Positions 1-12,300 of a stretch of DNA of 64,000 nucleotides are shown here, in pieces. The notes below the pieces were generated by a model. It did not search any database. It was given only the letters and a program-made list of their open reading frames with translations, and was not told where the DNA came from. The first letter of the stretch is position 1; each line of letters starts with the position of its first letter. This DNA comes from Pipra filicauda (taxonomy: Eukaryota > Chordata > Aves > Passeriformes > Pipridae). A program made the translations under genes and the position numbers. The DNA lies in the NCBI RefSeq assembly GCF_003945595.2, contig NW_024103874.1, positions 4,970,001 through 5,034,000 of the forward strand. Reading direction: 5' to 3'.

Positions 1-251
1 TGGTTATTCTATCATAAGGCACTTCCACTGTATTTCTATGAGGAATATTGGTGTCTTCACATAGGTAAATGCTTTTCCCCTGGGCATGTCTAGTCCAAGA
101 GCAACAGGCTTCCTTGGCTGAGCTAAGCAGGGATACTGCTCCATGTCCCAGGACTTGACACTAGAACTCCTGTACCGAGCTCTGGGGTGTAAGTAAGAGC
201 TAGAATGAGAAGCCTGCCCAAACGTTTGGCTCTTTTTTCATCCCATTTTAG

Positions 252-381
252 ATCATGGCTCCTGGCAAAAGTAGCAGTGTGACCCTGCAGTCACTGCTGC
301 CTGACAGAGCCTACAAAGTGACCATTTCTGCTATCCACTACACAGGAGAGAGTGAGAGCACATCCACAACGGGACGGACAG
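252..381 (+). CDS. COL20A1: COL20A1 exon: C-terminal half of a fibronectin III domain
   Basis: The exon follows 'cccattttag' and ends before gtaaatg. It starts in phase 0 and ends in phase 1, the usual border between FN3 repeats. The frame contains '[20 protein letters not shown]', with the L-P-x-x-x-Y-x-V-x-I pattern of FN3 strands E and F, then Y-x-G-E-S-x-S-T. The methionine near its start is internal and not an initiator. The first half of this FN3 domain must be upstream of the window. Confidence 0.88.
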
Positions 382-3300
382 GTAAATGTGTCCGTCAGAA
401 TGGACATGTTCTTCACAGCCCTCCATCTGTCAATCAGAGGCAGCCTCTGTTGGGGCAGAAATGTCCTCACTCACACTGGGCTCTGGCTGAGGCCAGAGTT
501 TTGCTCAGCAGGGTAAACTACTGGCCTTGAAAAATGAAAATCCTGCCCCAATTTCTGTACTCCAGACAATTCTGGGATGAATGGGAAGGGGTGAAGGCCC
601 TCCAGGTCTCGAGCCAGGGACCACAGTCCTGAATAACGGAGCTCACGTGTGGCATCAAGGAGTGCCAGGGGAGGTTCAGGTTGGATATTAGGAAAAATTT
701 CCTCACTAAAAGAGTGGTTAAGCACCAGAGCAAGCTTCCCAGAGAAGCGGTGGGGTCACCATCCCTGGACATGCTCAGAAAGCAAGTAGACATGGCATTT
801 TGTGATATGGTTGAGTGGACGTGGTGGTATTCAGTCAAAGGTTGGACTGGATGACCTTGGAGGTCTTTTCCAACCTTAGTGATTCTTATCAACATGATAA
901 GAAGTGATTCTTAACAACTATGATTGTTTTCTCTTTCAGCTCCAGTGCTGTCTAAGTTCCCTTCAATACGAGGATTCATTCCACCTAAACCAGAGGGTAA
1001 ATGATCTCCTGTAAAGTTCTGCTTTGCTGTTGTTGTTTTTCATTCCCTAGCAAACAGCACAGTGTGGGCTCTGCAGAGCAGCAGGAACAGGTCTGTCAGT
1101 TAGTTATAGACAGACACCCTTGGGGACTGTCCAAGGACAACTAGAAACCACAGGACTTCTTAAAATCAGACTCATTTAGTATAAAGACTGATAGTATTTA
1201 TAGGATTTCTGTACAACTTGACCAAAATGGAGCAAAGAGAAGGATGACATGCTTCAAATTAAAATTCCTTGTAAAGTCCCTTATTAAATTTAATGAGCAT
1301 ATGTTCTCATAGCTGATATAAAGCAAACTATGAAATGAATTAGAGAGGAAATGTTGAATTTACAGGGTCATAAAAAGTTATTAAGAAGTAAATGTTAGAA
1401 TACAGATATTATGTCATTGCTGGCTTTTCTTGACTATTTGAAACTATTCCAAACAAAATTTCAGTTTTCAAATTTGTTGAAGGAAGTAAAGATTGAAGAA
1501 TGAAGCAGCCTAGATGAATAAATTGTTAGTTTTTAATCAACAAAGAATATATCGGATTAAGTTTTCAAATGGTTTATTTAGGTGTTCAGATCACTGTGGA
1601 AAAGTTCTGTGAACTTTCAAGCAGAAAATAATCCTCCCATAAGGCTGATGAGTCACCTTGTAGAATTTAATATAGCTGTTTGGCTATGAAAGCTGAAAAG
1701 ACAAGAGAAGTATTAAATTCAGCATGTTTTATAAAGTATCTTTTTTTTGAAGAATGAGAGAAATATGTAGCAATGCTGAGACAATAGTTGGATGTGCAGA
1801 AAAAGACTCCAATATTGATATATAACCAAATTATTGAGAGAAATGATCTGACATTGCAGGAGTGAATGTTTATTGTACAGTGAATAACTGCACTGGGCTG
1901 GGGTTTGGAGAGAAAAACAAAAAACAAAGAGAATAACAAGACAGCAGGAATCCTAGGCTGGAAATCTAGGGAAAAATCTTCAAAGCAGAAGTGAAACTGC
2001 CAAAGTCATGGATCCTTGCCCTGACTCTGATACGGTTCACCTAAGCTGAGCATTGCCAGATCAAAGAGCTGTGAGCAATCCCAGTGCCACCAGCCTGGGA
2101 AGGAGGTGAGAATTGCCAGGGATGTCAGTGAGAGGGACCCTGGAGCCTGGACAAGAGTCAGAATGAGCTCACTGACTCCCAAGCAAGGGAGCTTGGGAGA
2201 ATGAGCTCACTGACTCCTGGAGAAGGGACAAGTCTGTAGCCTGTTTATGTGACTTTGGGGGCATTTTGTTTTTTGTTTTCTTCACCGTTCTTCAGTTCCA
2301 AGGAGGCTGTATAGGGACTTTTTACAAGGGCTTGGAGTGATAGGACAAGGGAGAATGGCTTCACACTGACAAAGGGCAGGTTTAGATTAGATATTAGGAA
2401 GAAATTCTTCCCTGTGAGGATGGTGAGGGCCTGCCACAGGTTGTCCAGAGAAGCTGTGGATGCCCCATGCTCAAGGCTGGGGTAAGAGCAGTGTGTAAGT
2501 AGGAGATTTAAGTCAGATTACCCTGAATGCAGGACATTGCTCCACAACCAGGGTCAAGCTCAAAGAGATGGTTTTGAGGCTCAAGATTCAGACACTGATT
2601 TTTTAACTGATTTCCATAGATCTCTTCAAAATAGTTTTATACCCAGTTCTACAGAATTATGGTATGTATGTATAAAGCTAAGCATCAGGTTGAACAATGG
2701 AGGTCATGGCAACTTGTAAGTCTTTGTGGTTTAAATCCTGGCTTCAGCAGTCTCATGGCTATCAGAGTCATAGGTTTGGGTGCCCTTTCTCAATCCTGAA
2801 TAATGGCATTGACACTCCTATAGACTTAGGAATCTCAGGTCTCTCGGGGAGGGTAAGTCACCCCCTTTAAATTTCCTACGTATTTTACAAAAGCGAGGTA
2901 TGAAAAATTGAAAGGTCTGATTTTCTGCTGAGGTATAAAATGGCATTGATGCAAGAATGGCAAAGCTACAACAAAGCCTCAGTAAAATGATCTCCTAGAT
3001 TCTATTATACTGATGACCTAGAAAACCATTTTTGAAACAGCCAATCTTGTCAAGTGTCCTTGATTTTCAGGGACTTTTCTCATTTTGCGTCAAGCATTCC
3101 CTTTGTTCCTGCTCCATCTGGCATCCATGGCCTGGGATTTACGTGGCAGCAGATAACTGAAAGTAACATCCGTGAGCTGTTTTCTAAAGCATTCCCTCAC
3201 CTGAGCCTTTTCAACAGAGAGCTCATAACCCTGGTGCCTCCTGTTCCAGCTTCACATCCCAGTCTCTGCACCTCTGGTTTTGCTTTCTGTCCTATGGCAC

Positions 3301-6300
3301 CTCAGAGGTTTTATCAAGGGAATCTCTGAAACACGTCCTGCAAAACTTGGCCAAAACTCTCAAAGAGTTTTCTCCTAAAGAATTCAAAAGCCAAACTCTC
3401 AAGTTGAGATATATAGTTTTGCTGTGTGTATTTCAAGTTTCAGCTACAAAATCTGGTATCTTTCTCTTACAACACCACCGAGGCACTGTTTAAAAAAAAA
3501 AAAGTGCTTTGATGTCTGTTTTTAAAGAGAAACTTGCCAAACATGATGCTCCCTTGTATTTCATATCATAAGGTGCCAGGTGAGTCAGTCAAAAGAAAGT
3601 GATCATGACAATGTTTGATGATGAAAGACAGTATTTTTATTTTTATGATGGGCAAGCCAAGAAACAACTTTTAAGTTTGCACAAGCATAAATTCTCTCTT
3701 TCTCCGTAAATATATAAACAAAGTTGAAGTCCAGGCTCTGATTTAAGCTGCGGAATATTCTGAGTTTTTCTATGGTTTTCCTTTGCTTTATCTAGAGGAA
3801 CTGTGTTTTGCTTCCATAACCCCTTCCTGCCTTTTTCTTCCCTCTAACAGTTTTTCCCTTTCATTTTGTTCTCACAGCCTGCCCCACCATCACCTCTGCC
3901 GAGGGCGCCACACGAGGTACAGTAGCAGATCAAGCCCTGGTGGTGCTGGGCTGTGACTCAACACACCTCTGGTCTTGGCTTTTGAAACACACATAAAAGC
4001 TGAGGGGGGTCAGGGGAAGTCCCATGGAAAAGGGGAGAAGTGTGAGGACCAAAACTGGAAAATATCCTTTATCAGGTAGAAGAATATTCTGCAGTACCTC
4101 AGTTGATATTCCCAATGGCTCGTGCTCCACCAGCTCGTGGTCTCTGCTGTTAATGCTTAACACCAGGATTTTCATGGGCCTTAAGGAAGTGTAACTTCAA
4201 ACAGCCATTAAATGTCAAGAGGATTTAAATTCCTAACTCATGCAGGCTCCTCAGTCTGTCAAACACAAAACCTCTCAGTTTGTCCCCAGGATCACCTTTG
4301 CATCCTCTGGAGGAGGGATAGATGCCCGAGGCTGCAGCCAGGCTGTATGGATTTTGCTAGGGCAGTGACTTCCCATTTCTCCTGTCTGTGCCCAGCAGCT
4401 GTTCATGCTGTTGGGGTAGCTGTAAGAACTTCTTACTTAGAAAGCAATTAGTTCTGCTTATAAAGTGGTATCACCTCCTTCCCGGAGCATTTTGTGATAC
4501 AGTTCAGACCGACAAACCAGCTCCAGGTCTCAGCTCTGGTTACTCTGTGGCTGAGTCACTTCATCTTTGCCCGGACCCTCCCAGCTCACAGGGATGTGCA
4601 TCCTCACCTGGGAGACTCTCAGCACTGTTACCTGTTGCCCAGTCTGTTGATGCAGAAGTCAAAGTAGTCAAATCATAAAACCACAACAAGTGTTGACCTC
4701 TCCGTCTCTTCCTTGACAAGTAGATCACTGAAACCATTTCATGGCAGATTCATGGTGTGATGGAATACCTGGAAGTGTTGAAGGTCAGCTCAGATGAGGC
4801 TTGGGGCAACCTGATCTAGCGGGTGGCATCCCTGCCAATGGCAGAGGGGTTGGATCTAGATGATCTTTAAGGTCCTTTCCAACTTAAGTCATTCTGTGAT
4901 TCCATGATTCTATGATGATAATATGATTATATTACAATATGTCTGTAATTGTGACTCAAGCCTTCTTTTCAGTCTTTACATTTGCACCTCTTAAAGGAGG
5001 TTCCAGTGCCAGAAGCTCCATATCAGAGATTAATGGCCCTCAAGTAGGTAATTTACTTTGGCAAACTCCCTAATACTGTTGGAAAATGAAAAAAAAAAAA
5101 AAAAAGTATCCTGGACCAACCCCCAGGCAAAAGAAAAACTCAAGGCAACAAACTGCAGAAGACTGTAAACAGTGAAAGAGTGAGGGAATCTGGACTGAAA
5201 GCACCTCACTGAAATGAAGCTGTAGCCCTTCCATTTGCTAAAGAAGGAACCATCTCCTTCACCCAGACTGCTGCAAACTCAGATAAACTAAGAAAGAATC
5301 CAAATTGTGAGATCTTGTCTCGCTGAACAGAAAACTGAAATGAAAAAAATGACTTGGAGCTTTAATTGGAGCTGGGAGAGATGAAGCTGCACGAGCCAGG
5401 GAGGCGATGTCAGAGGTGTCAGAGGAGAATCTGTAAACCACATGAGGCAGGTCACCCCTGGGTGTCTGGTGAAAATAGGGAGAAATGGAAATGCTCATAT
5501 TTTAAAGTTCTTTCCTCAGTTTCTGACTCTCATATATAAGGCATTTCAGAGCAGAAATAATTGTCTCTCCCTGCTAGCAATTACTGGACTGATCCCATGT
5601 CATTTGAAGATAATATTTTGTGTCTAGTTGAAAAGGAGAAATTGTTGGAGTAACGTCTTTCTCATTTGTTTTTCATTCTGAAGATTTGAAAACACAATTG
5701 TGAAAGTCTCCACCTTTAGTCCACTCTCCTCCAAGAGGAAGAGAATACAGCCAATGTGCACGGAGGATACAGACACAAACTTATTTTCCCTGGCTGCCAC
5801 TTGTGGGGTACACTCGAGTTTGGACAGCCTTGCTGGTGTCATGTTGCCATGCATTTACACTTATTGCCTTCTCCATGCTAATTCTACCTGCTCTTCAAAC
5901 ACACTTCTTTTGCATTTTTTTTCTAATCACTGATTTTTCTCTTTGTCCCTTTCAGGATTTGACATGATGGAAGTTTTTGGCTTAGTAGAGAAGGAATACT
6001 CCTCCATCAAAGGCGTGGCCATGGAGCCCTTCGTGTTCAGCGGTTCCCGCACCTTCACCCTGTTCAGAGACATTCAGCTCACCCAGAGGACCAGGTGGGA
6101 GCAGAGCTGTGACTGGTGTCACCTTCACACTCAGTCTCATGCATGAACATTAGCTGTGTGCACGGGAAAGGAAGGTCACTGATTTGGGGAGGGATGATGC
6201 AGCCCCCACTGGCAACTTCAAAACAAAATGATAAAGATGAGCTAAATCAAACCACTGGCAGACTGAAAAGAATGCCAGATGTTTTTTACCTAATGTATTT

Positions 6301-9300
6301 ATAAATAAACCTCTGACTTTCCTCAAGATGAGTTGGAACATGTCACACAGAAGTTAAGGGAACACAATAGTATTTATTGCATCTTTTGTGTAGCCAAACA
6401 TTTTCCCAGTGATGTTTTCCATTTCCACAAAATCACTTTTTCCAGCAGTGTTAGTTGCTGTGATGAACATCAGGATCATGTCACGTATGGACACTGCACC
6501 ATTCTTTAGGCATTCTGTCCACAGCCACCTACTCTTCAGTGATGGCAGTTTTAGGTCATATTTTCATTTTCAATCCCTTCTCCCAACATCTCTGGTTTGG
6601 AGAGAGATCTTTGCTTTAGAAAACATTACTCTCATAGCTGCTTTCTGCAGCTCGGGCTGTATTGATGAGAAGGAGTAACCACTGACTCTGGGTTGTGACT
6701 TGACCCCATTTCGTTGCGTACAAAGCGTCTCTGCAGGGTCCCAAGTGGGCCAGGCAGCTCCCATGACCTCATTCATTTTTTATGATTATGAATCAGGAGT
6801 GATCTGACTCCTGACATTGCTATTTTGTTTAAAGTCTAATTACTGAGGCACTGGCTCTGCTTAATCTTAGTTAAAGAAGCAAAGCTTCTTAGAGTAAACA
6901 GAGTGAGGGAGATTCAGAGAAGTCTTTGGTCTAAATACTCAGAAAATGATGGGCAAATCCTTTTGTTCAGCTGTTATAGATGCCATTCCAAGGACATTAC
7001 TCCTTTAGAAATTGAAAAAGAAAGAAAAACCTCGTATTATTTATGACTCAGTCCTGAAAAGATGGTTAATGAGTTGTGTATATGCCCATGCAAATGTGTC
7101 CTGTTTCAGATTACAGACATGTTTCAGGCATAACCAATGTGACCTTCCTCAGTTGCCTTATATCCTCTCGCTGCTGCTGAGCCTAAATCCTGCAGCTGGG
7201 ATGTGGGAACCCACTGGGGACTTCTCTGTGGGCTCAGTGCTTATCCCTGAAGGGTATTTACACTGATTTAGACTAACAGAATCATTAAGGTTGGAAAAAA
7301 CCTCTAAGGTCATCGAGTCCACCCCTTAACCTAATGCTGCCAGGTCCACCACTAAACCATGTTACTAAGCCAAGAGTTTAAAGATTTACCCCATGATATA
7401 TGGCAATCATTCCTCCTTGAAAAGGAGACCTGGTGTAGTGTTTTGGAACCTGGCAGGGGTGTTTCGTAAGCCTCTGCTGGGCTCTATTTTGGAAAGCATT
7501 AAAGCTGCACTCGCTGTGCCTTGGCATTCCCTAAGGCAGCTCTGGCAGTGATGGACTGACACGGACCTGAGCATCCCCCAGGCACAAGGGGAAGGCCCAC
7601 GAGTGCTTGTCACACAGCACAGACCTCAACAGCCTGAGAGGGACGCACAAACAGGGGCCAGGCTCTTTCCAGGCGTATCATGATCAACTCTCGGCAGCGA
7701 AGCTTTTCCAGGCCACCCTGCCCAGGAAACAGGCTGGATGAGCCCTGCCTGGAGGATGTTGCCTGTTGATTTAAGTCACTTGATGTTTCCTTGGCTTGTC
7801 TCGTTGCAGTGACATCCACCTCTTCGCCATCCCACCCGAGCACACCATCAGCATCCTCCTGCGCCTCCTGCCCGAGACCCCCAAGGAGCCCTTTGCCGTG
7901 TGGCAGATAACGGACGAGGACTTCCAGCCTCTCCTGGGGGTTAACCTTGACCGTAAGGTTTCTTGTTGAATACATTAAATTCAGGTATTTGCATGCATTT
8001 TGCGAGCAGCAGAACTCGCTTTGGCGTTCACTTGGAAAGTTTTAATGGTTTTGTTACTCAGCAGTGGTTTTGTGGGAAGATTTCCCGTTGCTGCCTTCCT
8101 TGCATTTAAAATACTGCCTTGAAGTGCAATTAAAAGACATATTTTCATTTTCATTCTGCTTGTAACCTATTCTTTATTTTTACATATTGTTTTCCATTGT
8201 TTAGAAGTATTTCATGATAGTATACTAAATCTTCCACCTTATTTAAGTCTAATTATTTACTATTGTGTCTGTGGATGAAATCAATTTCTCTTTTAATTCT
8301 AAGCTGTTATTTATTTCCCCTGTAGCCAGTAAGAAATCCTTGACCTATTTCAATCATGACTACAAGGCTGATTTACAGGAAGTCTCCTTTGACCAGCAGG
8401 AAGTGAAGAAGATATTCTATGGGAGCTTTCATAAGGTCCTTATCAAAAGAGGGAGAAATGTGGCTCACAATCCCACTCTGGTCTGGGAGTGTTATGCCAG
8501 CAATGTGTATTGTTCAAAGTGAGGAGTGATTATCCAAATGCTTTGCATCCCGATTGCCAGGGAACTGACAGACCTCTTTGATATGCTGAAAGTTATAATT
8601 GTAAAGCATTTAGGTTTATCTTGTGATCAAAACATAATTTCCACATATTGATTCCCTTTTTCCCCAGAAACTCCAAAATCAAGGTGGTTTTTAGGTCTTA
8701 ATAATGAGGGGAAAATGAAAAATCAATTTTTTCTTTTTTTTTCAATTTTGGATTTTGGTGATCATTTAGTGCTGGAAGAAGGGAAAAAAAAAAGAATCCA
8801 GCTTTGTGAGAAAGCCACTTTATCACTCATAGCAGGGTGGGGGGTTTTGCTATCTGGGTCCTCAGAGAAAAGGTATTGCACCCAAATGTGCAAACGAGCA
8901 CTTTACATCAACGTCTGTGGGCAGGGTCATTATTCAGCTAGTTCTGAAGATTGAGGTATTTAATATCACAGGTCCAGAAAGGCTTCTCCTGAGGAAAGGT
9001 GAGGGGATCAACAGCAGCAGTCTGGGAAGTGGGCAGAAGGCATTACTGTCTGTAAGAGACTCCCTCATCTCGTCACAGAGCTCCAACACACCTTTTTCCA
9101 CCTGCTGCCCAGGTGCACGTGGCCGTGAGCCACTTCAAGATCAAACTCTATCTGGACTGTAAGAAAATAGCAGAGAAACCCATCAACACCGTCGGCAGCA
9201 TCTCCACCGCCGGCTTCACCATGCTGGGAAAAGTGACCAGGACCAGAGGACCCAGGAGCGGGTCTGCGCCGGTGAGTGCCGGCGCTGTGCGCTGCCGGAG

Positions 9301-12300
9301 AACGGGGGGGCTCCATTTGGATCTGGCTGGGGTGGGCAGATGGAGAGGAGAGCCATCTCACAGCACTGCCTCTCTGAGTGCCTCCCAACACTGCTGTGAC
9401 GCACAGCCGTGCCCTGATCCCGCTGATCCCTGTGATTTTAATGAGCTTTCCCAGCACCAGGAGAGCGCGTTCGTCCCTCCCGTCCCCTGCCTGGGTTTGG
9501 GGATGGTGATCACAAGCAGCAGCGTGAGCGTGTCCCAGAGGTGCCTTCTGCTGGCTGCATCCTCTGGGGACTGGGGAAGCGTAGCTCCTGCACTGAGATG
9601 CTGAAGGAGACAGGAGGGTTTGGGAATTGCTTCTGCAAGGGGAGGTTGTGCTCGCCAGCCCCCATGGAGTGATGTCGGGAAATGCTGGTGACTGAAGGCA
9701 GCAGGGCTGGATGCGCCTCAGTCTCCAGTGTGTTTGGACTTGCCTATCTGCATGCAAATGAAAGGAAAATAGTCTTCAGTATAGAGACTCTTTATCAGCT
9801 GCTGCTTGGAAAAGAAAACAACCCAAACAGTGTGTGCCAGCCTGTGGGTTTGTCCTGACCGCCTCACACAGTGCTGCAGGGAGCTGCTCCCTGCCAGGGG
9901 AGAGGACAAGGGAACATGTGGAGTCAATGTCCTGCCCTGAGACAGCCCAGTGCACAGTCCTCAGGACAAAACCACCCCTGTATGCCTTCTCCTGGCAGTC
10001 TGTTCCATACTTACTCCCCAAAACAGGAGTGTTAAGTATGTGCACAATCAGTGACAAGTTCATCACTCACAACATGCTGCTGGGGCTGTCAGAAATCATT
10101 CACCACTGATGTGAAGGTTTTACTCCTTGGCTCTGCTCTTAGATCTATAAGTCCATGGGAAAATAGCTCATCAGGTGATTTATAACTCCCCTTGCCTTAA
10201 GGCAGCACTTAAAAACAGTTTGTTCCACGTGCCTTCCCAGCTGCAAACTGAGATATACCTGGAAAAAAATGGACACTGGGAATGCCTGTAAACTCTGGGG
10301 TCCACTGTGAAACAAATCAAGCGACATTGGTATTCAAAAATTATTCACTTAATTCCTAAATAAATTCTGTAGCAATCTGATCACAAGTCTGTGGCATAGA
10401 AGGCAGGAATCTGTGCTTTCCTCATCCCTCCCAAATTCTCCCTACCAGCAGCTCAGCTAGGCAGGTCTAGCCAAGTAATGAACAGCTTTGTGCTGCCCCT
10501 ACTCCCACTGCCGTTCCAGCCCAGAAACGTTTCACATCTTCCACAGCTCTGCTGCCCTTGAGAAGACAGAGTGTCTCATTACTGGTTATCATGGAGCCTC
10601 ATTTAATTTAAGATATCTTTAAATGCCACTTGATCTACAGGGCTCATCTACATCCATATGCTGCCTGTCACCCTCCCTGGGCTATACAGGTCGCTTGTTG
10701 TTAAATGCATGAAGTGAAAGAAAAAAAAAAAGATGAGAAATGGTGTCAAGGAAAGAAAAAATAATCTCTGCCTCATTATTTTGTTTGGCTTTGTGTGCTC
10801 CTTTGTTAATCAGAATGGGAAGATGTGTTGGTTGTTAGGGATGCAGCGAGAGAGACAGGTTGGGATTTCTTGGGAAAGGGTCACATCTGCCCTGGGAAAT
10901 GCTGCTGCCACATTTACTCTTATCTCCACACCCCCAAGGGGAATAAATCAAAGTCTGCTTTCACATTTTAGTGATGCTGAAGCCCAATTACTTGAGAACC
11001 TGCTGCTATTGTAAGGCTGTGAGTAAACTGGAGACTTGTCTTTGCTGCTGTGAAGCTGCTCCTTGGCTTGCTTAGCAAGACAGAGACCTGAGGGCTTGGA
11101 GAACACTCAGTATCTGGGGATACTTTTCGTGTTGTGGTTTTTTTGTGGCACAATTATAGATGGGATCATATGGAAGAGTCCTGGGAAATCATCACTGAAG
11201 ATTCTTTTTTTCACTTGAACTTCATGAGATTTGGTGATGGATGGTGGGTGCCAATGGTACTTTCTCATCAAACTCTCTCTTTTTCCCAGTTCCAGCTGCA
11301 GTCTTTGAAGATCTTGTGCAGCAGCACAGGGGCAGAGGAAGACAGATGCTGTGATCTCCCTGCACTGGTAAGACAAGAAGGACCACTCAGCTTATTGACA
11401 GGAAACTGGAGATGATGGAACAAGTCCATGGCACTGAACTGACACTGTGAATGATTTTGACAGACTCAGGAGGGAAAATATTTTTTTTCCTCTTCTCTTG
11501 GGAATAACATCAGTGTGTTTCTTGGTGAAGTAAGCAGAACTATGTTTGCTTCAGAAAGAAATCCTGCACCAAATCCTGGTGCAGTGTCTGTGCCTCCTGT
11601 CACGACCTCATCCGTGACAGCAGCCCTGACAGCCCTGCAGCTTTGCTGCCATCTCAGCCCTGAGGCACAACATCTCCCACTCTTGCTTGCACTTTTCTTC
11701 TCGACACAGAAAACTGCTTTATGGAGTGTATAAATACTTAGGAAGGAGAAAAATTATCTTCCAGTATGTGTTTTGCACATTACAGGCAGGGATGGTTCAT
11801 TGGGGGTTTTTTGTCTTGTTATTTAACAGAAAAATAAAGCACTTTATTGCTCACAAAAATCTCAGTGGAGTAGAAAAAAAAAATTCTGCTTTTCTTTAAC
11901 TGAAAGACTGAATTTTGAAACACTGAATATGTTACTTGTGATCCCCTCTGCTCTTGCTATGCAGCTGCTCATGACCCTTTGGTTTGATTCCATTTCAGAG
12001 GGATGAGGAGACCTGCCCTACCTTGGCTCCTGCCTGCTCTTGTACTTCTGGCCGTCCAGGCTTACCAGGACCCCCAGGGCCCCCTGTGAGTTCACCCTTC
12101 CATGCAGAATATTACATGGGCTGCTGTTGCTTCATGGTTTTGGGGCATTACAGGCATGAGGGAAGTGCTCCTGGGGCTCCATGAGGCTTTAGAGTCACAG
12201 GATCAATCAGGTTGGAAAAGATCCTTAAGATCATTGAATCCACTCATTAACCCAGCACTGCCAAGCCCACTAAACCATGTCCCCAAGTGCCACGTGTACA

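Noticed and set aside
9065..9757. 230-codon minus-strand open frame
   Set aside because: It overlaps the COL20A1 exon 9113-9271 in antisense and continues through GC-rich intron where stops are rare. No protein family resemblance.
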